The notes under the pieces were generated by a model, which was given only the letters and a program-made list of their open reading frames with translations, was not told the DNA's origin and made no database searches. Source: Calothrix sp. HK-06 (GTDB lineage Bacteria; Cyanobacteriota; Cyanobacteriia; Cyanobacteriales; Nostocaceae). From it: DNA of 64,000 bases. The stretch lies in NCBI RefSeq assembly GCF_001904745.1, contig NZ_MRCD01000001.1, forward strand, positions 186,001 through 250,000. Reading direction: 5' to 3'. Positions 1 through 7,462 of this stretch are shown piece by piece (position 1 is the first letter of the stretch; the number at the start of each line of letters is the position of its first letter). The translations under genes and the position numbers were made by a program.

Positions 1-1
1 C

Positions 2-364
2 AAAATGCGGAAATACACACCCGACGCTCAAAAGACTGAAATCATTAACGATGGAACTTTTGGTCCATTAGTCAACGGCAAATTAAAACGTAGCAAAATA
101 AACATTGAGTTTACGGGTACATACGATCAAACCCAGTCAATTCTTCGCAATATCGAGCGATTACAGCCATTATTGCTAGTTAAAGACTACGACTCAAAAC
201 TCAACCAAGAAGTAGCTAACGACGCACTAGGAAAACCAATCCGAATGATTGGCCCAGTCCAAATTTCTACAAACTTCCAACTACAAGCGCTAATGCCACT
301 CACACCCGAAGAAACAGCAGCAGCGCAAGCAAAACCAGCACCCGCAGAGGCGCCGAAACAGTAG
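2..364 (+). CDS. pilO: PilO, type IV pilus inner-membrane assembly protein (C-terminal part, 5'-truncated by window edge)
   Basis: The reading frame is open to the left edge, so the N-terminus with its membrane helix and coiled coil lies outside. The visible ~120 residues are the globular ferredoxin-like domain of PilO (segment INIEFTGTYDQTQSILRNIE) followed by a low-complexity Ala/Pro-rich tail. In this family PilO forms the periplasmic PilN-PilO ring linking the inner-membrane PilM platform to the PilQ secretin. The pilQ gene follows 177 bp downstream in the same direction, the standard cyanobacterial order pilM-N-O-Q, which is the main support for the call. The stop codon TAG is the first part of a dispersed GTAGAGACGCG palindrome, so that repeat may have inserted at, or created, the present C-terminus. 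Confidence 0.85.
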   Translation, partial: KMRKYTPDAQKTEIINDGTFGPLVNGKLKRSKINIEFTGTYDQTQSILRNIERLQPLLLVKDYDSKLNQEVANDALGKPIRMIGPVQISTNFQLQALMPLTPEETAAAQAKPAPAEAPKQ

Positions 365-388
365 AGACGCGATTAATCGCGTCTGTAC
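361..388. repeat. Dispersed palindrome, GTAGAGACGCGA family (copy 1)
   Basis: A near-perfect inverted repeat with arms GTAGAGACGCGATT and AATCGCGTCTGTAC (one mismatch). It overlaps the pilO stop codon. Other copies occur near 2985, 4529, 10367, 30798, 33149, 45714 and 47295. It may act as a transcription terminator or be a miniature mobile repeat. Confidence 0.85.
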
Positions 389-541
389 AGGAGTTAGGAG
401 TTGTAACGTCCCTCTATTTCTATATACGTAAAAAAAACACGCGAACAGGTTCAATTCAAATAATGGCAGCAATGTGAAATTTTGATTCAAATCTAACGCC
501 CCACAAAACTAAACAAACTTTTACTTTATTTTCAGTGAGGA

Positions 542-2956
542 ATGAACGTGAAACTTCACGGTAATATAAATAGTGCTTTCGTCCTTGGCGCCACTGCTGC
601 AATCTTCGCAGCACAGCCAGTTTTCGCGCAAACCACGCAAGTAACCCGCGTAAAACTAAACCCCGTTGATTCAGGAGTCAACCTAGTATTAGAAGCATCT
701 TCTGGAGAACGCGCCCAAGTATTTACAACCAAACGCGGCAACACCCTAGTAGCCGACATAATTAACACCCAATTACGTTTACCAGAAGGTAACAACTTTC
801 GTCAAGATAATCCTGCCCCTGGTATTGCCTCAGTAGCAATTAACCAACTCGATGCCAACAGCGTTCGCGTCGTAGTTACAGGTAGCAATGGAACTCCAGG
901 CACCCAACCAGTAGCACGCAGTCGCGACGGTTTAACCCTCAGTTTCACACCTGGCGACGGAACAGTAGCAGCAACACCTCCCACAGTACCCACAGCACCA
1001 CTGGCGCCACCTGCTGGCATTAGCAACGCTCAAACCGCACCCACAACAGGCCCCGGTCAACCTTCCAACGTTGCACCGCCATTCTTACCACGTGCAGTGG
1101 CGCCACCAGTAGGAGACATTGCAATTTCCGCAATAGACGCATCACCCAGCGTAATTGATTTAGGAACACAAGAACGAGTACCTCGCTTAGTACTACGCGA
1201 TGCACCAGTTCGTGAAGTCCTATCATTACTTGCGCGCGCAGCCAACATGAACTTGGCATACTCATCAGTAGACCCAACCGCAGCAGCAGGTGGACAACCA
1301 GCAGCTTCGGGACCTGGAGAAGGACTCAAAGTATCGCTCGACATTCAAAACGAACCCGTACAAGACGTATTTAATTATGTTTTACGCTTAAGCGGACTAG
1401 AAGCAAACCGCAGTGGACGTACAATCTTCGTAGGTCCCAGACTGCCAAACTCTAGCCGCGATACAGTAATGCGGAACTTACGACTTAACCAAGTAACAGT
1501 CGATGTAGCATTGAACTTCTTAGTTGGTTTAGGCGCCGAAAGTGCCATTAGCAGAGAGCGTCAAGTTACCAGCGTTAGTGCAGTACCTGTAGGACAAGGC
1601 GCCAACCCTGTAACTCAGACTCAAACCACTACAGAAACAAGAGTTGAACGTTTATCATTAGAAGACTCTAAATACTCTTCACCTTTACTTCGAGGTTTAC
1701 AAGCACTAGGAGACCAACGTACTAACTCTCTAACTTTAATTGGTACGCCAAAGCAAGTTGAATTAGCAATGGCACAGTTAAGTCAGCTGGATGTGAGGCG
1801 GCGCCAAGTGGCAGTCAACGTCAAAATTGTTGACGTTAACTTGTCAGGAATAAAGGATTTTAACACCAGTTTCTCTTTTGGTATTGGGAACAATTTCTTC
1901 ACTAGTGATGGTGGTTCTGCAAATTTAAACTTTGGCGGTTCCAGACCTGCAACCAGCGCTGAAGCAAGCGGTAGTTTAACTAGCACACCAACAATTGCTA
2001 ACCCATACGCTGGTTCTGCACCATTACTTGATGCAAATGGTACTTTTACAGTACCTAATGGAGGTTCAGGTTTAAGAGTTCTTCAGGATGGTCGAGTTGT
2101 AACTGACATACCAGGGAACGCAACATTTCTTAATCCAATTTCTCCAACAACTAATTCACCTACAACTCCTGGTTTAACAAACTTTACACCTGGTACACCA
2201 GATACAGTGACTATTACTACTGACCCTACTACCGGAAGGCAAACAGCTGCTTTTGCTGAAGGTACTCGTGCTACCTCCCAGTTCGGATTACCATCACTAT
2301 ATCAATTTCCCAAACGTTTTCTTGCTTCGATACAGGCACAGGTACAAAACCGCAATGCGAAGATTTTGACGGATCCAACCTTAATTGTTCAAGAAGGTCA
2401 AACAGCAAATGTAAACTTGACACAGCAAGTTGTTGGTAACTTTAAGCGTGAAATATCGCGAGGTGATGGTACTTCGACTGAAACAATCACCGTTGAGAAA
2501 GAAAATGTCGGTTTAACTGTAGCGGTTAAAGTAGACCGGATTGATGACAACGGCTTTGTTTCTTTGTCAGTTGCTCCAAATGTTCGGGCGCCTCAAGCTT
2601 CAGAAAATATAAATTTAAGTAACGGTAGTAGTAACAGAATTTTCTTAGTTTCTGAACGCTCTTTAAATTCTGGCTTAGTTCGTTTACGTGATGGACAAAC
2701 ACTGATTCTTAGCGGTATTATTCAAGACCAAGACAGAACAACTGTGTCAAAACTTCCTATTTTGGGAGATATTCCAATTCTTGGTTCACTGTTTAGAAGA
2801 ACAAACCGAGAAAATACACGTAACGAGGTAATTGTTTTATTAACACCTCAAGTTCTCGATGACTCTGAACGTTCTTCCTACGGTTACAACTACAACCCCA
2901 GTCCTGAAGTACGGCAAATGCTCGAACGTCGCGGTTTACAGGTACCAAGAAAGTAG
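542..2956 (+). CDS. pilQ: PilQ, type IV pilus outer-membrane secretin
   Basis: Forms the outer-membrane channel through which the type IV pilus passes, serving motility and natural competence. The 804-residue protein has a signal peptide (about residues 1-29, ending FAAQPVFAQ), an AMIN peptidoglycan-binding domain (about 33-130), a Pro/Thr-rich linker (about 135-190), secretin N-domains (about 205-430) and a C-terminal secretin beta-barrel (about 600-785) with the signature KLPILGDIPILGSLFRR followed by VIVLLTPQVL. A Gly/Thr/Pro-rich insert (about 455-580) interrupts the region before the barrel. The start is ATG preceded by GTGAGG. It follows pilO in a presumed pilMNOQ operon, and a perfect 30-bp palindrome 29 bp after the stop could terminate the transcript. 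Confidence 0.95.
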   Translation: MNVKLHGNINSAFVLGATAAIFAAQPVFAQTTQVTRVKLNPVDSGVNLVLEASSGERAQVFTTKRGNTLVADIINTQLRLPEGNNFRQDNPAPGIASVAINQLDANSVRVVVTGSNGTPGTQPVARSRDGLTLSFTPGDGTVAATPPTVPTAPLAPPAGISNAQTAPTTGPGQPSNVAPPFLPRAVAPPVGDIAISAIDASPSVIDLGTQERVPRLVLRDAPVREVLSLLARAANMNLAYSSVDPTAAAGGQPAASGPGEGLKVSLDIQNEPVQDVFNYVLRLSGLEANRSGRTIFVGPRLPNSSRDTVMRNLRLNQVTVDVALNFLVGLGAESAISRERQVTSVSAVPVGQGANPVTQTQTTTETRVERLSLEDSKYSSPLLRGLQALGDQRTNSLTLIGTPKQVELAMAQLSQLDVRRRQVAVNVKIVDVNLSGIKDFNTSFSFGIGNNFFTSDGGSANLNFGGSRPATSAEASGSLTSTPTIANPYAGSAPLLDANGTFTVPNGGSGLRVLQDGRVVTDIPGNATFLNPISPTTNSPTTPGLTNFTPGTPDTVTITTDPTTGRQTAAFAEGTRATSQFGLPSLYQFPKRFLASIQAQVQNRNAKILTDPTLIVQEGQTANVNLTQQVVGNFKREISRGDGTSTETITVEKENVGLTVAVKVDRIDDNGFVSLSVAPNVRAPQASENINLSNGSSNRIFLVSERSLNSGLVRLRDGQTLILSGIIQDQDRTTVSKLPILGDIPILGSLFRRTNRENTRNEVIVLLTPQVLDDSERSSYGYNYNPSPEVRQMLERRGLQVPRK

Positions 2957-2984
2957 TTCACATTTGTAAAATTTGATTAAATTC

Positions 2985-3014
2985 TGTAGAGACGCGACAT
3001 GTCGCGTCTCTACA
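2985..3014. repeat. Dispersed palindrome, GTAGAGACGCGA family (copy 2), perfect 30 bp
   Basis: A perfect inverted repeat with arms TGTAGAGACGCGACA and TGTCGCGTCTCTACA just downstream of pilQ. A longer ORF of the next gene would run through it, but that extension is repeat-derived. Confidence 0.85.
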
Positions 3015-3083
3015 TTCGTGCGTATTATAAAATTACACAAAATAGTAAACTGTAGCAGGAAATCATTTTTACTTAGGCTGGGT

Positions 3084-3449
3084 GTGTCCAATTCTGAACT
3101 TCGCAGACAAATAACTGCTATTGCTAGCCATTTTCCACTCTTTAAATGCGTAGAATGCGCTGTAGCTATTAAAATATTCTTAGTTGAGCTAGGAATTCAA
3201 GGTAAACAAATCAAAATCTATACAGGCAGTACAGAAGAACCGTATTGTAATATTTATCATGAGGTTCTCCAAGAAAACATCTCAACTAATGGGCGCCATG
3301 AAGCTATAGCTGTATGTATAAATGGTGAAGAAGTTATTTTTGATAACATTCACCCTCAAGGGATAGCAAGAATTGATTGGCTTAATAACTTATACTGTCC
3401 CATAATAGATATAGGTGGAGATTTCATAATTACTGAGATTGATTTTTAA
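3084..3449 (+). CDS. Papain-fold toxin domain protein (Tox-PL-2-like), orphan
   Basis: A small protein of about 121 residues resembling the papain-fold toxin domains of bacterial polymorphic toxins, which are cysteine-protease or deamidase folds. The visible catalytic-type residues are a Cys in FKCVECA, a His in TNGRHEAIAV and an Asp in VIFDNIHPQG, in the order Cys-His-Asp expected of this fold. No secretion signal or delivery module is attached, so it is a stand-alone toxin-like domain. I favour the GTG at 3084 as start: the open frame continues back to an ATG at 2973, but that stretch translates the palindromic repeat at 2985. The next gene, 15 bp downstream, looks like a dedicated partner (immunity). 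The exact substrate is unknown. Confidence 0.6.
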   Translation: MSNSELRRQITAIASHFPLFKCVECAVAIKIFLVELGIQGKQIKIYTGSTEEPYCNIYHEVLQENISTNGRHEAIAVCINGEEVIFDNIHPQGIARIDWLNNLYCPIIDIGGDFIITEIDF

Positions 3450-3464
3450 TTAGGAGATAAGAAC

Positions 3465-3818
3465 ATGAGCAATCTTTACGAACTCATCTCAAAAATTCAA
3501 AAAAGACCTTCTATGTATCTGGGTAAACCAGCAATTAGTAATCTCCGCTCTTGTATAGCTGGTTATATCCTTGCTCGTCGCGAATTAGGAATTACTCAAA
3601 CTGAGCAGGAAAAACATTTTACCGAATTTCAATCATGGGTTAAAGAAAAGTTTGATGTTACTTCTAGTCAATCTTGGGACAAGATAATCCTTTTTTACTC
3701 TGAAGATGAACGTAAGGCATTAGAGCGTTTTTTTGAGTTATTTCAAGAATATTTAGAATATAACCATTTTCAATCCGAATCATTTAATTCAGCTTCAGAG
3801 TCTTTAATAAAATCGTGA
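3465..3818 (+). CDS. Small protein, probable immunity partner of the upstream papain-fold protein
   Basis: 117 residues with no enzyme motif. The N-terminus carries the pattern LYELISKIQKRPSMYLGKP, which I recall from small proteins found next to toxin-like domains in cyanobacteria, and the rest is predicted mostly helical with an acidic C-terminal half. A good ribosome-binding site (TAGGAGA) precedes the ATG. The 15-bp gap to the upstream toxin-like gene implies a bicistronic unit, so an immunity role is inferred from context and not from a recognised catalytic feature. Confidence 0.55.
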   Translation: MSNLYELISKIQKRPSMYLGKPAISNLRSCIAGYILARRELGITQTEQEKHFTEFQSWVKEKFDVTSSQSWDKIILFYSEDERKALERFFELFQEYLEYNHFQSESFNSASESLIKS

Positions 3819-3891
3819 ATGAATATGGTATGTAAGCCTATTTAATAAGCTTTTCTAGCGCCAGCATCCCATTAGAATACAAATAAACTAT

Positions 3892-3921
3892 CTTGTGGGG
3901 TGGGTATCCCTGCCCGCCCTT
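3892..3921. repeat. Dispersed GGGATGGGCATCCCTGCCCG-type inverted repeat (copy 1)
   Basis: This element starts CTTGTGGGGTGGG and ends TGCCCGCCC. It is a member of a second dispersed family whose other copies are near 4472, 11966, 36355, 39336 and 44112. Confidence 0.7.
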
Positions 3922-3948
3922 TATATCAAGACGATCAAGATGCCCATT

Positions 3949-4053
3949 TCACTTGCCATATTTTTCTCTGTACTTGTGAATGGCATCTTTAAGTTTTCCT
4001 TTCAAGTGAGGTGGATTTTGCATTACAGAAATAAACAAATCTCTATCTCTATT
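3949..4053 (-). pseudogene. C-terminal remnant of a TacA/DUF1778-type antitoxin
   Basis: The minus strand encodes RDLFISVMQNPPHLKGKLKD and then a short basic tail and a stop. The NPP motif followed by a helix of the form LKxAxxxYR is the ending of DUF1778 (TacA) antitoxins. The DNA-binding N-terminal half is missing and an in-frame stop lies directly upstream, so this is a remnant. The family assignment rests on about 30 residues. Confidence 0.4.
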
Positions 4054-4098
4054 TTACAGAACTAGCTTTTCATGAGTAACTATTGGAATTACATTATG

Positions 4099-4458
4099 TT
4101 ATAGAAACAAGTTTATATCTACTTGAAAAAAATTAGAAAGCGCCTTTGCCTGAAAGTTGGAAATATTACGTTTTTTCTCAATTATTTCTAAAACAGCTTC
4201 TTTTGAGCCAATTATTTCAATTAGTGCTTCTGGTTTTAATGAGCGTGCTTCCATGAGGTGTAGCAACATTGAGTTACCTGTACCTTTCGGTATTGGGTAA
4301 TGATTTTCTTCAAATTTTTCAATAAGGGTGACTAGTAATTGTAAAAGTGTTTCTTCTTCTGGTGTACGATTGATACGATGCTCTAAATCTTGGGCTAAAG
4401 CAATTGCTTCATCATTTTGTTTTTCTGTTGTGATGGTTTGTGGTTGGTTTTTAGTCAT
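4099..4458 (-). CDS. HigA-like antitoxin / XRE-fold regulator, solitary
   Basis: A protein of about 119 residues with the HigA layout: an N-terminal helical segment containing NRTPEEETLLQLLVTLIEKF and NHYPIP, then a helix-turn-helix region (about 70-119) with LMEARSLKPEALIEIIGSKE and FFQVDINLFL. HigA proteins bind DNA and neutralise the HigB mRNA interferase. No HigB gene is recognisable on either side, so it appears to be an orphan or to act on a distant toxin. The start is the ATG at 4458 (MTKNQPQ). A longer reading to 4524 would translate the dispersed repeat at 4472 and is rejected. Confidence 0.7.
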   Translation of the reverse strand: MTKNQPQTITTEKQNDEAIALAQDLEHRINRTPEEETLLQLLVTLIEKFEENHYPIPKGTGNSMLLHLMEARSLKPEALIEIIGSKEAVLEIIEKKRNISNFQAKALSNFFQVDINLFL

Positions 4459-4471
4459 ATAGTTAGTGGTC

Positions 4472-4500
4472 GGGACGGGCAAGGATGCCCGTTCCACAAG
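4472..4500. repeat. Dispersed GGGACGGGCAAGGATGCCCG-type inverted repeat (copy 2)
   Basis: A hairpin with GACGGGCA and TGCCCGTT arms, directly upstream of the HigA-like gene. It belongs to the same family as the element at 3892 but in the opposite orientation. Confidence 0.7.
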
Positions 4501-4528
4501 AGTTAACTTACATTTTATCAACACTTAG

Positions 4529-4554
4529 TAGAGACGCGATTAATCGCGTCTCTA
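4529..4554. repeat. Dispersed palindrome, TAGAGACGCGA family (copy 3), perfect 26 bp
   Basis: Perfect arms TAGAGACGCGATT and AATCGCGTCTCTA. The terminal CTA on the plus strand is the TAG stop codon of the leftward CobW-family gene, repeating the stop-codon overlap seen at pilO. Confidence 0.85.
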
Positions 4555-5703
4555 TTTGCCGAATCCTTGACCGCGTGTTGTGGAAGGTATTTTTAGGCAG
4601 TTTTCAATTTGTTTGAGTAGTGTTTCTTTGTCTAGGTTTTGACCTATTAGGACTACTTGATTTTTCTTGGCGCCTTTCCATTCGTCGTCATCCATTGTGA
4701 AACGTTTGCCGCATAAGTGGAATATGTGGCGTTTAGGACTTTCTTCAAACCACATTATTCCTTTGGCACGGAATACGTTTGTGGGTAGTTGGTTATCTAG
4801 AAAGTATTGGAATTTTCTAATTACGAAGGGTTTATCGCTTTGAAATGAAATTGATGTAAAGCCATCGTTTTCTAAGTGGTCGGAGTGGTGATGGTGGTGT
4901 TCGTGGTCGTGACTGTGGTCGTGACCGCAGGTTGAGTGGTCATGGTCGTGTTCGTGGTCATGCCCGCAAGCTGAGTGATCGTGGTCGTGTTCGTCGTGGT
5001 GTTCGTGATGTTCGTGGTCGTGTTCTTGATGGTCATGGTTGTCGGTTTCAAAATATTTATCTGACTCGAATAAACCGACGCTGAGTATTAACCCTAGGGG
5101 TACCTGGGAGTTTTTGGTGCGGATGATACGGGCGCCTTCTTTGACTTCGTTGATTTTTCTTTCTAAGTCTGTTAATTCGGTTTCTGTTACTAAGTCGGTT
5201 TTGTTAAGTAATATTACGTCACCGTAGGCAATTTGACTGTGTGCTGCTTCAGAATTAAATAAATCTAAGCTGTAATTTGCTGCGTCAACTACGGTGATAA
5301 TTGAGTCTAAGCGAGTTAAATCGCGTAGTTCGGTGCCGAGGAAGGTTAGTGCAACTGGTAGTGGGTCGGCGAGTCCGGTTGTTTCTACTACCAAATAATC
5401 GATATTAGATTCACGTTCAAGAACTTTGTAGACAGCATCGACTAAATCGCTGTTAATGGTGCAGCAAATACAACCGTTGCTTAATTCCACCATGTTCTCG
5501 TCGGTGGAGACTACTAATTCGTTATCAATACCAATTTCGCCAAATTCGTTTACTAGCACAGCAGTCTTCAAACCCTGCTGATTTGTCAAAATGTGATTAA
5601 GTAATGTTGTTTTACCGCTACCTAGAAAACCAGTAATAATTGTTACTGGTAATCCTTGTTTGGCTGCGTCCATTGTTTGAGATTCAGAGGTAAGCGTTTG
5701 CAT
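4552..5703 (-). CDS. CobW/COG0523 (G3E) GTPase, His-rich metallochaperone
   Basis: A G3E-family P-loop GTPase that delivers metal, usually zinc in this His-rich subgroup, to target proteins. Visible features are the Walker A motif GFLGSGKTT near the N-terminus, the metal-binding CICC motif (NGCICCTINSDL), the nucleotide-binding segments VVETTGLADP and LLNKTDL, and a very His/Asp-rich linker of about 55 residues (about 225-280) with repeats such as HDHEHDH and CGHDH. The C-terminal CobW_C domain ends in IPSTTRGQGFGK. The start is taken as the ATG at 5703; a TTG at 5715 would add four residues. Its stop codon lies in a dispersed palindrome. Control by zinc (Zur) is typical of the family but no box was identified. 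Confidence 0.9.
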   Translation of the reverse strand: MQTLTSESQTMDAAKQGLPVTIITGFLGSGKTTLLNHILTNQQGLKTAVLVNEFGEIGIDNELVVSTDENMVELSNGCICCTINSDLVDAVYKVLERESNIDYLVVETTGLADPLPVALTFLGTELRDLTRLDSIITVVDAANYSLDLFNSEAAHSQIAYGDVILLNKTDLVTETELTDLERKINEVKEGARIIRTKNSQVPLGLILSVGLFESDKYFETDNHDHQEHDHEHHEHHDEHDHDHSACGHDHEHDHDHSTCGHDHSHDHEHHHHHSDHLENDGFTSISFQSDKPFVIRKFQYFLDNQLPTNVFRAKGIMWFEESPKRHIFHLCGKRFTMDDDEWKGAKKNQVVLIGQNLDKETLLKQIENCLKIPSTTRGQGFGK

Positions 5704-5842
5704 AATGTGATACAAAAAAATTCAATCTAGATAAATGTGTAGCCTAAATTGTACTGAAAACATTAGCATAGAGATGCTAGGACATCTTCGTCCTAATGAC
5801 TAAACATATTATTGCTCATTCTTTTGAGACCCATAAATCGCT

Positions 5843-7309
5843 ATGACCCTAACCGTTTACAATACACTCACCCGGCGCCAGGAACCTTTTGAGACTGTTG
5901 AACCAGGTTTGGTTAAAATGTATTGCTGCGGAGTGACAGTGTATGACTACTGCCACTTGGGTCATGCGCGTTCGTACATCGTTTGGGATGTACTTCGTCG
6001 TTATCTCCAATGGCGTGGGTATCAAGTACGCTACATTCAAAATTTTACTGATATTGACGATAAAATTCTCAATCGTGCGCGCGAACAAGGTTCGACGATG
6101 GAGGCAGTATCGAATCGCTTTATCGATGCCTACTTCGAGGATATCCGCCGTTTGAACGTGATGGACGCGGATTTTTACCCCCGTGCAACCGAACATATTC
6201 CAGAAATTGAAGCTTTGATTAAGAATCTTGAAGAGCAAGATTTGGCTTATGCCGCAGGTGGTGATGTTTACTACCGAGTTCACAGTTTCCATACTTATGG
6301 AAAGTTATCAGGACGTAACCTCGAACAAATGCAAGCAGGTGCCAGTGGTAGGGTAGACGTAGAAGACCCAGAAAGTCAGAAAAAACAATATCCACTTGAT
6401 TTTGCGTTGTGGAAAGCAGCTAAACCTGGTGAACCAAGTTGGGACTCACCGTGGGGTAAAGGGCGCCCAGGATGGCATATCGAATGTTCAGCGATGATTC
6501 GAGCGCAATTTGGTGAAACAATTGATATTCATAGCGGTGGTGGAGATTTAGTATTTCCGCACCACGAAAATGAAATAGCTCAGTCAGAAGGCGCCACACA
6601 CAAACCATTAGCAAACTATTGGATGCACAATGGCATGGTGGTTGTAGATGGCAAAAAAATGTCGAAGTCGCTAGGTAACTTTATAACCATCCGCGAACTG
6701 CTAGATGGCAAATGGGCAAAGTACCCACAACCCATCGACCCAATGGCGATAAGATTATTTGTTTTGCAGGCACATTACCGCAAACCATTAGATTTTACCG
6801 AAGAAGCAATTGCAGGCGCCGTCAATAGTTGGAATACTTTGAAAGAAGGGTTACTATTTGGCGAACAGTTTGGCGAAAAGCTTGATTTTACAAATGATGG
6901 AAATCAACTTGATAAAAGTTTAATTCAACGCTTTGAAGAATGTGGGGATGATGACCTTAATTTTTCAGGTAGCTTGGCTGTGCTTTTTGAACTAGCGAAA
7001 AAGTTGAATCGTGAAGGTAATGTTCTAGTACATGGGGGTAAAATCGAAACTCCTACCGCAGAACTACAGATAGCTTGGCATACATTAGTTACACTCGCGC
7101 ACGTTCTCTGTTTAGAAGCCAAGTTAGAAGTTGACGAAACAAGTAGTACTGGCTTAAGCGATGCGGACATTGATAAATTAATCAAACAACGCACCGAAGC
7201 AAGGTCAAACAAAAACTTCGCCGAAAGCGACCGCATCCGCAACGAGCTACAAGCACAAGGTATCACCTTAATTGATACCAAAGAAGGTACAACCTGGCAT
7301 CGGATGTAA
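5843..7309 (+). CDS. cysS: Cysteinyl-tRNA synthetase
   Basis: Charges tRNA-Cys with cysteine. The class I synthetase signatures are present: the HIGH-type motif in VTVYDYCHLGHARS, zinc ligands including YCCGVTVYD, the ECSAMI and HHENEIAQSE segments, and KKMSKSLGN. The length of 488 residues is normal. The C-terminal tRNA-binding helical domain ends ...EGTTWHRM, and the final codons CGG ATG TAA coincide with the start of a GGATGTAAC repeat tract. It stands alone between the divergent CobW gene and tldD. No strong Shine-Dalgarno is visible before the ATG. Confidence 0.97.
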   Translation: MTLTVYNTLTRRQEPFETVEPGLVKMYCCGVTVYDYCHLGHARSYIVWDVLRRYLQWRGYQVRYIQNFTDIDDKILNRAREQGSTMEAVSNRFIDAYFEDIRRLNVMDADFYPRATEHIPEIEALIKNLEEQDLAYAAGGDVYYRVHSFHTYGKLSGRNLEQMQAGASGRVDVEDPESQKKQYPLDFALWKAAKPGEPSWDSPWGKGRPGWHIECSAMIRAQFGETIDIHSGGGDLVFPHHENEIAQSEGATHKPLANYWMHNGMVVVDGKKMSKSLGNFITIRELLDGKWAKYPQPIDPMAIRLFVLQAHYRKPLDFTEEAIAGAVNSWNTLKEGLLFGEQFGEKLDFTNDGNQLDKSLIQRFEECGDDDLNFSGSLAVLFELAKKLNREGNVLVHGGKIETPTAELQIAWHTLVTLAHVLCLEAKLEVDETSSTGLSDADIDKLIKQRTEARSNKNFAESDRIRNELQAQGITLIDTKEGTTWHRM

Positions 7310-7357
7310 CCCATGTAACGGATGTAACAGAAAGTTTATCCGTTACATCCGTTCATA
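7301..7357. repeat. GGATGTAAC short repeat with inverted copy (hairpin)
   Basis: Forward units CGGATGTAAC, CATGTAAC, CGGATGTAAC are followed by the inverted GTTACATCCG, so the tract can fold into a long hairpin just after (and overlapping) the cysS stop codon. Related tracts are at 40558 and 53837. Confidence 0.75.
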
Positions 7358-7462
7358 ATCAGTTGCCAAATTCTGCTACTTTTGATAAAAGCACTTATGT
7401 TATTACTTATGGAAATAAGTAGGCGCCAAAAATAGTTATTTACTTAAATTAATAAAATTTAT

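Noticed and set aside
290..490. Minus-strand ORF crossing the pilO end
   Set aside because: Antisense shadow of pilO and the palindromic repeat; Cys/Phe-rich composition is not protein-like.
2973..3083. Longer start for the papain-fold protein
   Set aside because: The extra residues come from the palindrome at 2985-3014; the family-like sequence begins near the GTG at 3084.
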